64,000 bases of DNA from Leptasterias polaris (taxonomy: Eukaryota; Echinodermata; Asteroidea; Forcipulatida; Asteriidae). The position numbers were made by a program, and so were the translations under genes. Location: contig JAZGTN010000027.1 of assembly GCA_037783415.1 (NCBI GenBank), positions 4,984,001 to 5,048,000 of the forward strand, given 5' to 3'. The notes under the pieces were generated by a model. The model was not told the DNA's origin. It did not search any database and saw only the letters and a program-made list of their open reading frames with translations. Positions 12,601-26,700 of the stretch are shown one piece after another. The number at the start of each line of letters is the position of its first letter. Position 1 is the stretch's first letter.

Positions 12601-15600
12601 CGACATCGACTGGTATTATAACAAATAATTAAAAGTGAATAATCAGAACGCCCTGGGCTTTTACAGGTATGTTGGAGACTATTATTAGTATCAATGCATG
12701 CTAATAGAAGGAAGACTTCGTTAGCACGAGATCCATTAAAGTTAAGTGGGACATAAAAACTGTAATTGATCTTCCTCTTGAAGAATGCCTGTAACTTGTC
12801 GACTGCAAATTCTCGTTGAAGCAATTCCGTGGCAAAGTAAGGTGGTGAAGCCCCCCGCCCCAATGCTCAGAACCCTCCCCTCCTCCCCCAAATGAGATTG
12901 AGAAATGCAAAAGGAATGATTCAAAACTTAAAATGGTGGCATCATTGCGTGTTAGCACATAATTCAAGTAAGGATTGGTACCCACATCTTTCCGCGTAAA
13001 TTAGGAAAATTACCCTTTGTAAAAAAAAAAAATGCTTGACCGATATTTAAAAAATAAATTTCAGTTAATGACTGTCAGAGAATAATTGATGATGACGTGA
13101 ACGGGCAATCAAAATTACATTGCTTGTTTAGTTAATGGTTATAAATGTGGAACTTTGATAATACTGTCATAATTTAAGAATATTATTATACAGATTTAAT
13201 TTCAAAAAACAAACAAACAAATAATTACAAAAACCGATGTTTGGCCCGAAGCTTAATTTATATAAACTTAATGAAGCTGACACCATACACGATGTCTGAA
13301 ATATCTTCCATTGATTAAAAGGAGATTTTCCACAACTTCGACACGAATCACACACGATATTTAATGCCATCCAAACTATTTCTGAGAAATCAAAACTATT
13401 TCTTTCACCCTTTTTTCTCCAATCTAAAGAAAACTGTTATGTTAATTACTTATATTTGATGAAACAAATTTGTATTTGAAAAAACTTGTTTTCTGTTTTA
13501 AAGATTCTTTGTCTATTGAGAAGTAAAATATGAGAATTTAAACTTTGAAAAAACAAATGCCATCAGTAACTTTCCACTTAAATTTTACCCATCGTCTATA
13601 CGATTCAAGAATAATTGTCAATTAAAAAACACCGGGGGCAAATCCATTGAATAACATTTTCAAGCATCATGCGGCGATATGCGAGGCTTTGGGAATCAAG
13701 AACGCCAGCATTAATTCATATACATACCACGAAGCATCGGGTTGACGATCATCAGCCCGGGCACAGGATACGAGAACGGCCCCACCTCAGCAGAAGCAGC
13801 AGGGGGATAACCCGGAATCAAACACCCATTCTGATGAAACATTCTGCAATTCTACGAACCGAGCCAAGACTACTGCCCCCAAAAGCGTATCAACTTACTA
13901 AAGTGGATGAGTAAAATCTTAAGAGTTTAAAAACTATAGAGCAAACAACGATCTGCATTCGTCAGCGATTAGCAGGTTACTAAACTCTTCCGCTCGCTGC
14001 GAGCTTTAAACCCCACGATCGATGACCAAACGTCCCCGTATGTAGCTCGTAAAAGTCAGCTCGTATAATCAACAACGGTCGTAAAATAAAGCGCAAACGA
14101 GCAGAGCGTAAAATGGTGGTGCTATTAATGAGTGCCTTTGATAACGCACACCGAAACTTTGAGACTGCGAGGTGCTAACAAAACAGACAACCGGCTGGAG
14201 ATGACGGTACGGAGCAAAGGCGGGTAGACAATTGAAAACTTGAAGAGTTGTGTAAGTATAGACAGTATAGGCCGTGTGAAAATGAGCCGCCTGTTGGTTT
14301 TGGTGTTATTTGCAAACTCACACCTCAAGAATAGGCTGGCTTGCGGGTACCCAGGTCAAAAGAATTCAAAGAAAAATACTCTCCTAGGACAAAGAAGACA
14401 CCAAAATTACTGTGTTTGTTTACTGATTTAAGGAGCAATAAGCTATTAGCACCATATCTGACAAACACTGGACAAATAATCTAACAAAACATGAGATACG
14501 AGGTGTGAAACGCTGTTCACTTCAAGGACTGGGTGTGTTTCCTTCCTCTATAGTAAAACAATGGAGAAATAAACTAGAATGTTAGTTCTTGGATCTGCAG
14601 CGTGCGTTTGCATGTTGCACCATGGTTCAACGTATCTTGAATCTTTCAGAAAACATTTAAGCGCAAGTTATCGTTTTTCATCGTCACAAAATGTTACCAT
14701 TATTTCTTTTTAAGATTAGCGCTATCATTGGCTAGACTCACTATGCTGAGGAAAGTTTAGTTTGCACTTCAAGTCTGAGTTGTAACCCTATTTGGTTTAA
14801 AGGTGTAATGACCCAGGGACTGAAAGTTACAAGGCGACCATTTTAAATTAAAGTTGAACATTTGTATTTCTGTCACCCTCTTTCCAAAAGGTACTCCCAA
14901 TATATTTGATGGCAACTACACTAGAACATTAAAGCACACAATTCTCTTATTTACGGAATCACTCAGTTTAAAGAACAAACAGGGAATGTATAAAAATGGG
15001 AGTGTACAATGTCCACAACGCGTGTCTTGAAAACCAGCAAGTTACAAAGTGTCTGCATCTAGTAATAACTATATTATTGTCCAACTAAGACGTTCACAAG
15101 GCTGCCAGCCATGACCCGTACAGCTCAAGATCTTAAAGGTATCAAAATCCATCGTTTTGCTCAAGCCATTCTCGAGAGACTAAATCTGCCACAGCAATGC
15201 ACTCTCCTTTAAGATCTGAAATGTCTCCACTTTCTTAAGAAAAGGCGGTAAGAGGCAGCAAAATTTGCTTCACCAGTACTCTCTTTAAATCAGTAAATCA
15301 GCCGGAAGTTTGCTTTTTTCTTTTTAAAATTTTAAAACAAGACACAAACAAACCTTAGGTTTACCTTCAATAAAATATGTATCTGACAAAATATATAAAA
15401 TTCCTAGCCAGTGACCAGGTGGAAAAAATGGCACATCCTAATATCTCACAAGTTCATACTGTTTTAATTTGTATGTCTATAATTTTAATGTAAGTTTAAA
15501 GTCATGAAGAATATTCTTATTCGTGTGTTTTGTGAACAGGAGTCTGTATGGAATGGATCCACTTTTTGGTGACAGTTTTGTTGAAACTTTTTCTCTTTCG

Positions 15601-15937
15601 TGAAAGACCCCTGCTCACATAATTTGTATACATAAAGATTCAAAACAAACAAATAAATATAAAGGTTCTAGCAGTTAAAAACATATTGTAATGGTATTTC
15701 AAGATTTCATATAAAAAAAATATATAAATTTTACAAAAACATAAAAGAGCGAGTTACCTCATTTTTTAAATAGTTTTTTTAAAGCCTACACACGACTTAT
15801 CTGTGATGAATTAGAGAGGGTTGTTCACGTATTGGATCAAACTTGGGATGGGTTAGTGTTCGTGTACAAACTGGCATCAAGTAAAACAATAACAGTAACA
15901 CTTTAGGCACCCACCGAACAAGAATATTGACAAGATA

Positions 15938-16028
15938 GGGAGACCGCCACCATAGGGCTAGATAGCTCAGTTGGTAGAGCGCCGGCACGTCAATCCGGAG
16001 GTCGTTGGTTCAAATCCCGCTCCAGTCA
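15938..16028 (+). repeat. tRNA-derived SINE head (Asp-like anticodon loop)
   Basis: Contains an A-box-like TAGCTCAGTTGGTAGAGCG and a B-box GGTTCAAATCCC at tRNA spacing, with an anticodon-type stem CCGG..CCGG around a loop ACGTCAA (GTC). The acceptor ends do not pair as in a working tRNA. The leading GGGAGACCGCCAC is shared with the copy at 33310-33395, which points to a SINE family rather than a tRNA gene. Confidence 0.75.
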
Positions 16029-16541
16029 ATTTTTCCTTGTTCAACCCAAAATCACTTTAGGATTTAAAAACCTTTCACAATTTGTTGGTTTTTATTTCCA
16101 ATTATTCGCCATACCCTCAACCTCACCCACCCCCCCCTCCTCCCGATTGAAAGGGGACAAACAATATATCGGAATTAAACAATCTGGTTTCAGTTGTGGA
16201 AAAATGCATGCTCGTCTATTAAGCAAGTTAATCATTAAACTACTTGCCGATATTGGATTGGCCAAGTTATTGATTCAATGTATTACAGTTGATAATGTTC
16301 AAATAAAAATCAAGGATTAGCAGGTAATGTCAATTATTATTGCAACATTTTTGTTTTGTCATTCAGGAAGGTGAACAATGGATTGTGAAAAACAAAACAT
16401 CTTCGGAGGTATCAGTTTGGTTTTTCAAGTTGTTCCCCCTTGCATGTATTCGTACTGGCTTGGCAATGCCCCGTGCCCAAGAAAAGATGTGGGTGCACTG
16501 CATGTATGGTGCATACCATTTTGGCATCACACACTATAGAA

Positions 16542-16573
16542 TCGATGTCGGTCACTTCGTACCCAAGTCACTT
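16542..16573 (-). repeat. Single dispersed unit of the minisatellite edge
   Basis: These 32 bases are the exact reverse complement of 12578-12609, the last minisatellite unit plus its right flank GACCGACATCGA. A more diverged relative (TGTCGGTCACTTCGGACCCA) lies at 11773-11795. The non-repetitive flank is shared too, so the array probably grew inside a dispersed element. Confidence 0.85.
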
Positions 16574-18258
16574 GACCATGCCATTCAAAGTCATAGAATA
16601 ATATAGTTTCTGTAAACAGTTTTAAAAACGCAATTAGTTATTATGAATCTTAAATTTGATTGTATTTGTGTCGAATTTTTGTAATAAAGCTTAATGTGCA
16701 ATCAATTCAATCTTTTCTGATTATCCCGATGCATGGATTTTTTTCTTCCAAATTCTGAGTTCAATCTTACCAGAGCATCAAGTTCAAAGGTAGATTAGTT
16801 TTATATAAAAATACTAAAAATCGTAGCTCCATAACTCAAATAAATCGTCCCAGATTACCGCATGCCGTCAACAATCACCACATAATCCACATCCTCTGAG
16901 CTTAAAGGCTCGACACAATCTCTGAAATCGTTTTTGGTATTTTAGTTCTGATTCCCATAATACCAGTATAAAGCTTTTTTTCTTTGGGGGGACTTTGAAT
17001 GGAATAAGAAGAATCTGGGCAGCTCGGAGATGGAATGATTTTCTTTCAAGTGTTCCTTCCATGAAAAGAGCGTGGGGTCTTAACCCATCAAAGCTTATCG
17101 ATCCTTGTGGAAAAAATCGATAATATTTCTGCCAGAGTGTTGACAAACTTTCCTCGGAGAGATGGACGTCACATCAGAGAGACTATTCTGAAGATGTTGT
17201 TGTACCACACACATACTCTATCTCTCTGTCTTACGATTTTCTAAAACTCTCCAAATGAAACAACTAAAAATCGATAAGAGGGCATCTAAGCCCATGCCAC
17301 TTTTCTTCTACCTTCAATGGGGTTCCGGGACCCCTACACAATGACCGTACACTCTACATGTATCAATCACATAGGGGGCAATTTCGCTCTCCATCCGGTC
17401 AGTTCTCCGATCGATCGCCTAAAAGTAAGCTTTTATTAGCGCGTCCTTGACACCGAAACAGCTCCGGCTTTAAATCCAAAATTACCTCGGGACAACCATG
17501 CAGCCACTGTGCAACCCCAGGAGTACTCATTAAAATTGCATGAGTTTCTGAGGCGTTGAATCGAGCCATGCTCTTTTGAGAAAAATTGTGGCCCAAAACG
17601 AAAACAGCTACCGGTGGTGGAAAACAAAACCCATAAGCAAGATTTTTAAACCAGCTCCCCGAGATAGTAATTCCGGCGTGATGGATGGTTGAAAAAGTAC
17701 GAATGAACTTTGTACTGAATAATTGTGAAAATAAAGTGTTTCTAAAAGCCTGCTTTTGAAAAAGTCTGACTGGTTTTTACCCCTGGTTTAAAGGCTTAAT
17801 GACCAACAAATCAACATGACACCAGCCAGATCAAAACACAAATGAACAGAATTCAGTTATTAAAAGTTATCAGGCCTAATAATGTATATTCAACTGTGTG
17901 CGTGTGACAATTAATTTCCCCAAAGTTATAATGAAACAAAACAAAAACATTAAAATCTAAAAAAATATAAAAAGTGTAGAAGTCAGGGCTGTGGTTGATA
18001 AGATTTAAATACGAAATATCAATATTGTTTTACTTATTAAATACATGTAAATACTGGGATCAGTCTTTGAAGGGAGATCATCGCTTTAATCGTAATCACC
18101 GGCTAAACGGATAACCACATAAACGTCTTATATACATGGCTACAACATTCGACAACATTGACACCTACAGATTACATGTTGAACCCGTCAAGACAGTTAG
18201 TTTAATAGTTCATAATGACAAGAAGTCGTGATATTATGATAAACGAAAATCAACTTAC

Positions 18259-18449
18259 TGTGGTAATTCATGGCCGGGTGAAGCGAGTCGACATTGTGAG
18301 CTGCCAGGCTGATGCCGTTGACGGAGAAGGGGGGCCCTTTCATATTCGGTGGTCCAGGAACTGGGGGTATAGTGTACGCCATACCACTCATACCACGTAT
18401 TGGGAAAGCCGTGTCGATGCTGTGCCGGTCAACCCCAGTGAGAAGAGAA
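18259..18449 (-). CDS. otx: Otx N-terminal exon with internal start
   Basis: The exon encodes GMSGMAYTIPPVPGPPNMKG followed by PPFSVNGISLAAHNVDSLHP and AMNYH. The P-(F/Y)-S-V-N-G-(I/L)-S-L ... LHP block is the conserved Otx N-terminal motif. The donor is CACA/GTAAGT (GT at 18257-18258, phase 1) and joins the homeodomain exon to read [14 protein letters not shown]. The upstream boundary is set at 18449 because a good acceptor (TTTTATTCCGTTGCAG, AG at 18450-18451) lies there and the frame is open from it (SLLTGVDRHSIDTAFPIRG before the first Met). The first ATG is at 18391, giving a 271-aa protein if an internal promoter or skipped 5' exon is used. The core is certain; the exact 5' edge is less so. 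Confidence 0.9.
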
Positions 18450-19084
18450 CTGCAACGGAATAAAACAGCGACGACGGGCGGTCAAATCAAAGACGTAGAA
18501 ACCTCTTGTTTTAACTCGGTTTCAAATAGTTTATTAAAAGCAGTGATGATTTAGGCCCAGAGCTTACGGTGAACACAGTCTACCACGCTCACACGCTATA
18601 CAGGTGCTGTACCGTCGGCCTAAGGGCGCTCTAATCTCTGTGTATGTTCCGGGTGAAGTGATCAACCAAAGTACGGCCCAACATTTTGTTTCCAATTGCA
18701 TGGACGTGTTCCACGGCATTGCCTTGGCATACGTGATGCGAGGCGCACGCTGACTGGACCATACTTGGTGCTGTGCCGAGTCACGTGGGGGAGCGACCAG
18801 CCAATCTGCTTAGGGTCATCCTCCCATTGTTTGACGCTCGTACATGTCACTTGTTCAACTTTAGTTCGTACAAATTGAGCTTGGCCGTTGTTCTGTACCC
18901 ACCTATATAGGGTCCCATCGTTTTACTATTCCCCTTTTCACTTCTTACCGCATGACAACCGTTACCCATGCTCCAACAAGGTTTCTTAATCATAATATTC
19001 TTCATCCCCCCCCAATTGGACAAAAGCTTCTACATTCATCTCAGTATAATAGAGGGGTATTAAGAATTCGTTTGAGGGGAATGT

Positions 19085-19426
19085 TTAACAAACAAGCTGT
19101 ACGGGGTCTATGGAAGAATAGTATGGTAAATTGGCGCTCATTTCGGGCACTCTGCTGACCAAAGAGACAGGTCGACCATGCATCTTCACTGGCTTTACAC
19201 ATAGGCACTTTTCATTCTCTTGATGATCATTTACCCCAAAATTAAGATCACTTGCTGTGTTCATCACAATCCGTCTGCCTTTTGCCTTGGATATCCATTG
19301 TGATTTTCCGGTAATATAATTAGCTTTGGGAAATTTATCCAAAAACTGTAAACTCTTTTGCGGTTTCCTGACCAGGACAACACAGAATTGACTTGGACTT
19401 CTATAGTTTGGTTTCGTCGACCCCAC
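19085..19426 (-). pseudogene. Possible degraded coding relic, unidentified
   Basis: An open frame of 113 codons beginning at GTG (no ATG at the start), with a coding-like amino-acid mix: KPNYRSPSQFCVVLVRKPQK, a basic ISKAKGRRIVMN stretch and a later VSRVPEMSANLPYYSS. It ends at a TAA, and stops lie just upstream in frame. I do not recognise a domain. It could be a fragment of a transposable element in the intron, or chance. Confidence 0.15.
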
Positions 19427-19875
19427 GTGGCAAAGAACGATATGCAGCTGCTATATTAAACACACTTTCTCGTTACTTATAGTTTACTGTTGGGAGTTTA
19501 TTCATTACATTTTGGCATTCACTTTTTCTGTCTCTTGGGTCTTGCTCTATGCTTGGTTTTTCTCTTCATTAGTAGAGCATTTGTTGATGGCAAAGAAATT
19601 TGACCCGTTTTAAATTATTGTTCATGGTCAAAACAATAAATGTCCACAGGTATTACCCGTCTTCATCACGAGCATTGTATTCTAATAAATATAAATAGAC
19701 CATGGTCAAAACTGTCTATTGAGCAATTGACACTGGGGCTTAGCAAGCCTTTGGAAATCGGGAATGAATCACGCGTTGATCTCTGGAGTTTTTAACTCAT
19801 GAAATGAACCATAACAATTTACGCCTGTTTTGCCTACAATGCAAGAATTGGGTCAACTCGACCCGGTGTGGGCTA

Positions 19876-20002
19876 CGCTAAGGTCGTGTCCGATTTGGTG
19901 GCTACAGCTACGGATGTTGCTAAGGACTTCTTATTACTTTTACGCATGATGACGCGGTGATCCAGCCGTAGCCGCTGTCGTCGATTCAGACACGGCTTAA
20001 GG
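19876..20002. repeat. Imperfect foldback element
   Basis: The left arm (CTAAGGTCGTGTCCGATTTG ... CTACAGCTACGG) and the right arm (CCGTAGCCGCTGTCGTCG .. CAGACACGGCTTAAGG) are inverted, diverged copies about 35 bp long. A further relative of the right arm (GGCCGTAGCCACTGC .. TCAGACACGCCCTCAG) follows at about 20090-20150. This looks like an old foldback repeat. Confidence 0.5.
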
Positions 20003-20203
20003 CTGGGTCCAAATCAATCGACTTCGGCAGCGACTGTGGCCATTGGGGAATTCAACAGCAATACTGAAGAGTATAATTTTAAGGCGTTCCGGCCGTAGCC
20101 ACTGCATTAGCCACTGGAAGCCTTTCATTCAGACACGCCCTCAGTACTGCAAACACTTCCCGAAAACTAGCTCGAGCTTTGGATTCGTCCACCTGTTTGA
20201 AAC

Positions 20204-20245
20204 CCCAAGCCGGGGCCCAAGCCAGAGCCCAAGCTGGAGCCCAAG
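20204..20245 (+). repeat. 12-bp tandem repeat, 3.5 copies
   Basis: CCCAAGCCGGGG, CCCAAGCCAGAG, CCCAAGCTGGAG, then CCCAAG. A short GC-rich minisatellite. Confidence 0.85.
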
Positions 20246-23200
20246 TCAAAGGTGGCGGTTTTGAAGACAGCAATTGATTGGTTGGTAAAAACAAGCTATC
20301 ATGCAAAAGTTACTAAAACATTAACAATTCTAATTATAGAAGGTATGCCGGTATATAGACCTATATAATTATTATAACATTATGTATACAATTTTATTGT
20401 TATCATTTTTTTTAAACTAGATTAATTCCCATCCTCTAGTTTTTATGTAAATACACCATACACTGGTGAAAACTTCGTTCAATTCAATTGTCGCGTTTTG
20501 GAGTAACGACAAATATTTATATTTTTTTTCAGGGATTTTATGCACGTTCACATCGGGTTTGTTCCCATTGCGGCAACCGGAATAAGCAACTGGTCTTCAG
20601 ATGCTATTTTCATCGACTCCGACAACGAATTCCAGTCGGACACATTTTGTTCGACGGATTGAGAGTGTCATGAATAATCAATAAGCTCATATAGATGGCC
20701 TCCGATAATTGACTGTTGTCTTTATAGAATGTTCGGTGAAAAAAAAAACCACGAGCCCAGTTTCAAATGCCCAGTGTTGCTAATTGATTCCGCCCGGTTT
20801 GCTAATTGATATACGCACGTGACTTGAGCGCCCCATTATTAATATCTAACCGATTTGGCCATTTATTAAACACTGGTATCAGTATCGAGGCATAGTCAAA
20901 TGGAATTTGGGGTGGAGTACCTGGTGAAATATCAACACAAATGTGAAGGCAAAACAAACACGAGAGCCGTGTAGGGGACTGTGCTCTAATGTCATCTACG
21001 GAGCTGATAGGTCTGTGGCGATAACGCGTTATGTAACCGGTTTGGCGACCCAGCGATCGATAACGCCGACTAAATATCGCTCAGAGATTGAGTAACCAGA
21101 ACTGGGGAAAGGCGTTATGGTTCTGACATATGGCTCGAAACGACTTAACCATACGGAACTAAAACAGACTTATCCCCGATGATTTATTGGTCACCGATTC
21201 AAAACCAAAACCCATCGGGTATCTTCAATGAGATTACGAAGTATTCCCAAAACAACGACATGGGAAGGGTCAGCAGGACATGTAGGCCGGTGTCACAATA
21301 TTATTGCCAAAGTTTCGTCTCTATGGGTAGGGTTGGAGTTTTATATTATTCTTGTCAGTTTCCAGAGCTACAAAATGTATCTTATAGGCTTGTACGAATA
21401 CTGCTGGAAGAACGATGGAATTTAGCCAAAACTTATTTGTAAGTAACGGCCTACTTTGTAGAGATTCGTGTGCCCCCCTAACCCCACCCCCACCCCCTCC
21501 AAAAAAAAAAACCGTACACACATTAGTGCCTTAGCTAGTGTATAGACATTTACACATTTGAGTTTTCCCATGTAAATATGTATATTCGTCAGCTAGTTCA
21601 ACAAACTTTTATAGAAATCCCGATCTGAAAATAGATCTTTGTTAGAATCACCACACTAAACACACGATAGCCTTGTTAACTTCCCCACATCGTACTCTGA
21701 GAAGTTAACAAACCAAACTTCCACCGTGACTTAAAAAATTAAAGTGGTTTTGGTTTCTACAATAGAGAGCCCCTTCACTGCCATCAAACACGTCCGGAAG
21801 ACCGTCCCCGAAGAAAGCTGCCGTTCTCCCCCGCTGAGCTCATCTTCCAGAACAAGAGGATGTTCACACATCTTGAAGATGGAACATCATTGCGTGTCAT
21901 CGCATGACAAAAGATACCACTCCATTATAAGCCTGTTCAGTTGGACCGCAAAATCCCCTCTATCTAGGATTGAGGAGGTTTTTTTTCTTTGGTGTTTTAT
22001 GCTTTTCCTCAAGACCCTCCCGGTCAAGGCTTGCCAATAATTCACCCAATTCGATGGATGGAAGTAACGGATGCGTAGGACGACAGATTTTGTATTTAAC
22101 AAAACATTATTTACTATTAAAGTTGTCAAACTTATCTCGAAATAGTGACTCAAAAGTGTCAAGCTTATATAAAACGACGACAAGAACTTCACGATAAAAC
22201 AAAGTTGCAAAAAATAAAGGTAAACATCAGCAGTTCATTCTTTTAGGTCACTAATAAGTATGTCATTCGGCATTTGCGACAAACAGTGCATGCAGTGTCA
22301 GAGACATTGCCAAAATCCCTGACTTTGAATCGACAAACTCGAAGCAAAAAATCTAGCTACAAAAACAAAAAACAAAATAAAGGGCTCACACTTTCAACCT
22401 CTTCTCTGAGGACGCACCGTTTCGTGTAGGAAAAAAAACCCGCTCCCTTATTCCACACCCATACACTTTTCTAACAATGTGCAGTGTTTACAAAGAAAAT
22501 AGAGCGAAATCCACGCGAAACTGTAAAATTTGACTCAGGGCCGCAACCCATAACAATCAACGAGCAGAGCCCCTTCTCAAGACATCCCGTGTACTTTTGG
22601 CCAGTAATTCAATTTACAGACCGCCTGACTTCGCTCCGGAGCACCCAAGGAGGCTTATTGGCAGAGTCGTCCGCCAAAAACTCCGGCGTTGTTACGCATG
22701 ATTAAAAGCCTACGGGCTAAGGCGCAGTAATTCGACAGTATATGTTTTTTTTCCACAGCAAGAGACTGACTTGGTTTTATGCCAAGATGACTAGAACAGT
22801 ACAATATCTTTCTACATTTAAATTTTGTGTATACATTACATATTTTGTTATTGACACTTGATGTCGATTTGTGTCTTTTGGAATGAATTTGTGCTACTGT
22901 GGTGTTAACGATATTGTATTCAATAAACCATATTTGAACGAGCCATATTTTATTTTAAGAAAGTGTTATTTCTGACTAAAGTTGTCGAAGTACATCACAA
23001 TGGAAGTACTTACTACTAGTCACAATGCTATAAATAAAGATTAAAAGGACTTTTTACACTCAAACTGCTTGTTAATTTGTGTCTTCTTTCATAAACTCTT
23101 CTACTCCAATAAAAAAGGATATAATTATTATTAGCTACAATACTTCAATGATAAGCTGGTATATTATTTATTGACGGTATTTCATAGCAAGCATAAAGAA

Positions 23201-23683
23201 ACGTTTTATATTGACCTCCGATGACGTCATACCCACAAGCCGATGATGTTACGCATTTGAGTTCATGGTAACTTTGAGACTGGAATCATTACACTGTAAA
23301 GAGACGGAATGACCCTCAGTGAACACTTGTCCAATTCAGAATGTCCATTCCGCTCCATTACAGAAAGAGAAAACACCATCGAGTCATTGGCCCTCTTCCA
23401 GCATGACTTGAGACAAAATAGCGAAGGACAAAAACAGACACACAGCGCATGTTCGACTCGAGAATGGCCTTGCACCACGCATGCATTCATCGCCAATGTA
23501 AGCAACAACTTTTTATACTATGGCTACAGTGGGTTATCAATGTGATCGAAGTCCGGCTCGCTTACAAATATAACTAAAATAAATAAATATATATAAGTAA
23601 TAACGTTTGTTTATACCCCCCCCCCCTGATTGTATACTCCCCCGATTGTAGGCTATACTTTTTTTTAAAGTACCAAGTTAGAT

Positions 23684-23708
23684 GGGGGGGGGGGGGGGGG
23701 GGGGGGGG
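23684..23708 (+). repeat. Poly-G tract, 25 G
   Basis: Uninterrupted run of 25 G, preceded about 70 bp earlier by a C-run. Potential G-quadruplex and a likely length-variable site. Confidence 0.95.
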
Positions 23709-26700
23709 TAAGGAAACTGAACAAAACTGGACCGGTACATTTCGTGTCATTTTCCTTTTAAATAACGGATAACCTGGAGTCTTTCATCATGGTCCTGCCA
23801 TCTTAATTTGTTCCCATCGATTTTAACGTAACATAAGATGAACTGTTTCAAATAATCTAGCCTCAATCCGTCTGTTATTGAACACGTCTAGGAACACGAC
23901 AAAGTTGGTGAAATCAGAGCAATTGATTTTCGTTTATTTGTTGACCCCCCTCCCCCCACCCAACTTGATTCCAACCAGACAACGGGTGAAAGTAGTACAT
24001 TCAAGTCATACAATGCAAGTAAAGCCAACAATCTTTAAGCTGAAATGTTTTGAAACAAAAGTGTAAGATGCACAGAGCAGAAAAACAAACATTTCCTTGG
24101 AAGGTCTTTCTTCTACTTCGTGTGATCGCATCGGATGACCTTCCCACAAGCGGAAGTGGCTCTAGCATACAGCCCCCGTGTTTCCTTGTAGCATCATCCA
24201 AAAGGCATCACACCACGAGCTGTGTGATCTCATCCAAGCAGACAATTATACACTGATCGATATTTGTTCGCAAAATGGTCGAAATTGTTTAACATCCGCC
24301 AGCAAGAAACACTCTTACGTTCGACATCAATCACAGACAAGAAAGGCGCGCCCTAGCAACACAGTAGCTTGCAATTAGTCATTCGCAACCCCCCTTCTCC
24401 ACAACCACCTACTCCACAACTACAAAACGCAGAAGCTGTAATTCCCGCCAAATGAAACCTTACACCACTTGAGAACCACCCCGAACTGTATACTTGACAT
24501 AATTAATATCCATTTGGCCGGGTGTGTGGCTATTGTTGATTTCAATGGCCGCGGATCGATATGATTTGTCTTTTTACCATTAGAGGTTAGTTCATTGTTT
24601 CCTGATGGCCGCCGGGCTTGCGTCTGTTGTTCAAATCCCGGTCTACGCTAACCCCAAACGCTGTTAGACTGGGGGTTGGGGAGGTACAAGTCACGTACGG
24701 CAAAGACTCCCAACAAAATCAAACTCACTGACACGTACTGGTTGTGTAACAAATATTACATTGATTCATCAGAGACATGGACATGGGTCCCCACAAAACC
24801 AAAGTAATTTTGACAACACAAGGGATGATTTACACTTACTTTAACTTATTGATGTGTTGATGTAATTATAAGACAGTTCCCGTAGTAGAGTGAAAGTACA
24901 CTAACCTTGAACACTCGTCGTCTATTTTAAGACAACCATGTTGAAAAGCTGGACAACCTTCCTCCCTTTATCTCTCTTCTAATTCCCTTAAATATATATA
25001 TTTTTTCATTTTGACTTCTTCTGTACACGAAGAAAAGTTTAAATTTATCTAGAGTGATGTTTCCACCTCATGAAGAATCAAATTTGGCTCGAGTAAAGAG
25101 TGCGTTAGCCACTAACGAAGGGTGCATTAAAGGCGATGTACTGTGGCTAGACTAACCCCTGGGTTTAGCTCAGTCACCAGCAATCTCGCCCATTGACCCG
25201 ACACCATCCCTCCAATAAAATATGACGAGATATTAGCCGTGTCATCACATCACTTTTGGAGTGACATTCCTGTAAATTGCTGGGGTCTCATGCATTCAAT
25301 GTGTGCCCAATTAATAGGGAAATGTAATTAAGGGACTCGCGAGGCTTCAACGTCTGCTGTGGAGTTATTCGAGTGGCTAATTTTGTCTTCTTATTTTTTT
25401 CTTTTTTCCTCTGGATTACCAAGACTTTACCAGAGATGAACTTTTCCTATTTAATTTCCCCCTGTTCTTATCACTGTTGTCTGTTATTACTTATCTAAAT
25501 AAAAACAAAGGAATCAGATACTCGAAATTTTTCTATATAATATCAAAACATACTTCTAAACATTGCAAGAAAGTATGTATCCCTTTCTGAACTGCGAGAA
25601 AAGTCAACATTAACTTTGGCTTTCGTTTATGTTTATCTAAGCAATTCTATGGTGACAAACATCGCTATGTTTTTGAGGTGTTGTTGTCGCAACAGCACTT
25701 CCTGTTTATTGTTTACCAGCTTTCTTCGAAACAACCGCGTAATTTATCGGTAACCTTCAAAGTGGGCGTTTTGATTTCTGTGTAACCATCAAAGGCGTTA
25801 ATTAAACTGACAGTGCTTGTAATGTCCAAAAACAGGGGGGCGACCGCAAACGGTCACCGATGCCTGGCCTGGGCCGACTTACAAATAATGAACTGGGAAC
25901 CAGCCCAAGTTTGCACCACATGGCATGGTTGGGAGTTCGCTCCGGGCAGATTGAAATTAAAGATCAGAATCAACCATGGGAAAGTAGAGTACGCAACGAA
26001 TTCGACGTTAGAAAACATGTTCAAATGCGATGTCACAACCTGCTGCTAACGCTGTATTTATTAACGCTGAATTTAGGAACTGGGAAAGCGGCCATGTTTT
26101 CTTGTATGTACACATTAAACATTTTCTCTGTAAATGGTTTTCCAAACACAACAAAAATAAGTGTACTTGTTCTGATAATAAAAAGTAAACGTAATTGTTC
26201 TAACAATATTTTGCTTAATGGGGGGCGGGGGTAACGTTGACATTGTATACTTGCCAGCCACTTAATCCTTACTACTTATCATAAGATCTTTGAGTTTTGG
26301 GCAAATTTCAACGTGAGAGGAGATTTTGAGAGGGTGAATCTTTCCACCTTAACACAGAGGGCGCTCTCTTTATAAACCAGGTGAATTGACGTGGCGCATT
26401 GTACATGCAGGACTTTGACTTATTTCACGCTTCAAGCATCATTTATTTCTCCTATAAGAAAAGCAAAGATTGTTTGAATCCGAGAAAAAAAAAGTATTCC
26501 TATGCTGTTTGCAGTCCAGCGAGTTGTGAAATTTGCTTCACTATACTATAGCTTTCGTATAGCCTTCAGCGTTCACCCAGGCAAGCGTGAAATGCATTGT
26601 CTATGTGTGTGACCGCGGTAATATTGGCCTGTCAAACTACAAAATTGATGGAAGTTTTCATTGGCATTGTGCCCGTTTCTCATTTCAGTCTTGTTAACCG

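Noticed and set aside
12031..12863. Two long minus-strand frames (191 and 242 codons) with SYPSHFVPKSLRTQVT-type repeats
   Set aside because: They are read-throughs of the 16-bp minisatellite, which lacks stops in several frames; their flanks have no protein-like content.
15960..16028. Functional tRNA-Asp gene
   Set aside because: The acceptor ends and T-stem do not pair properly, and the upstream leader is shared with another copy; best explained as a SINE.
24615..24650. tRNA gene or SINE at GTTCAAATCCCGG
   Set aside because: Only a B-box-like word is present, with no A box, stem structure or shared body.
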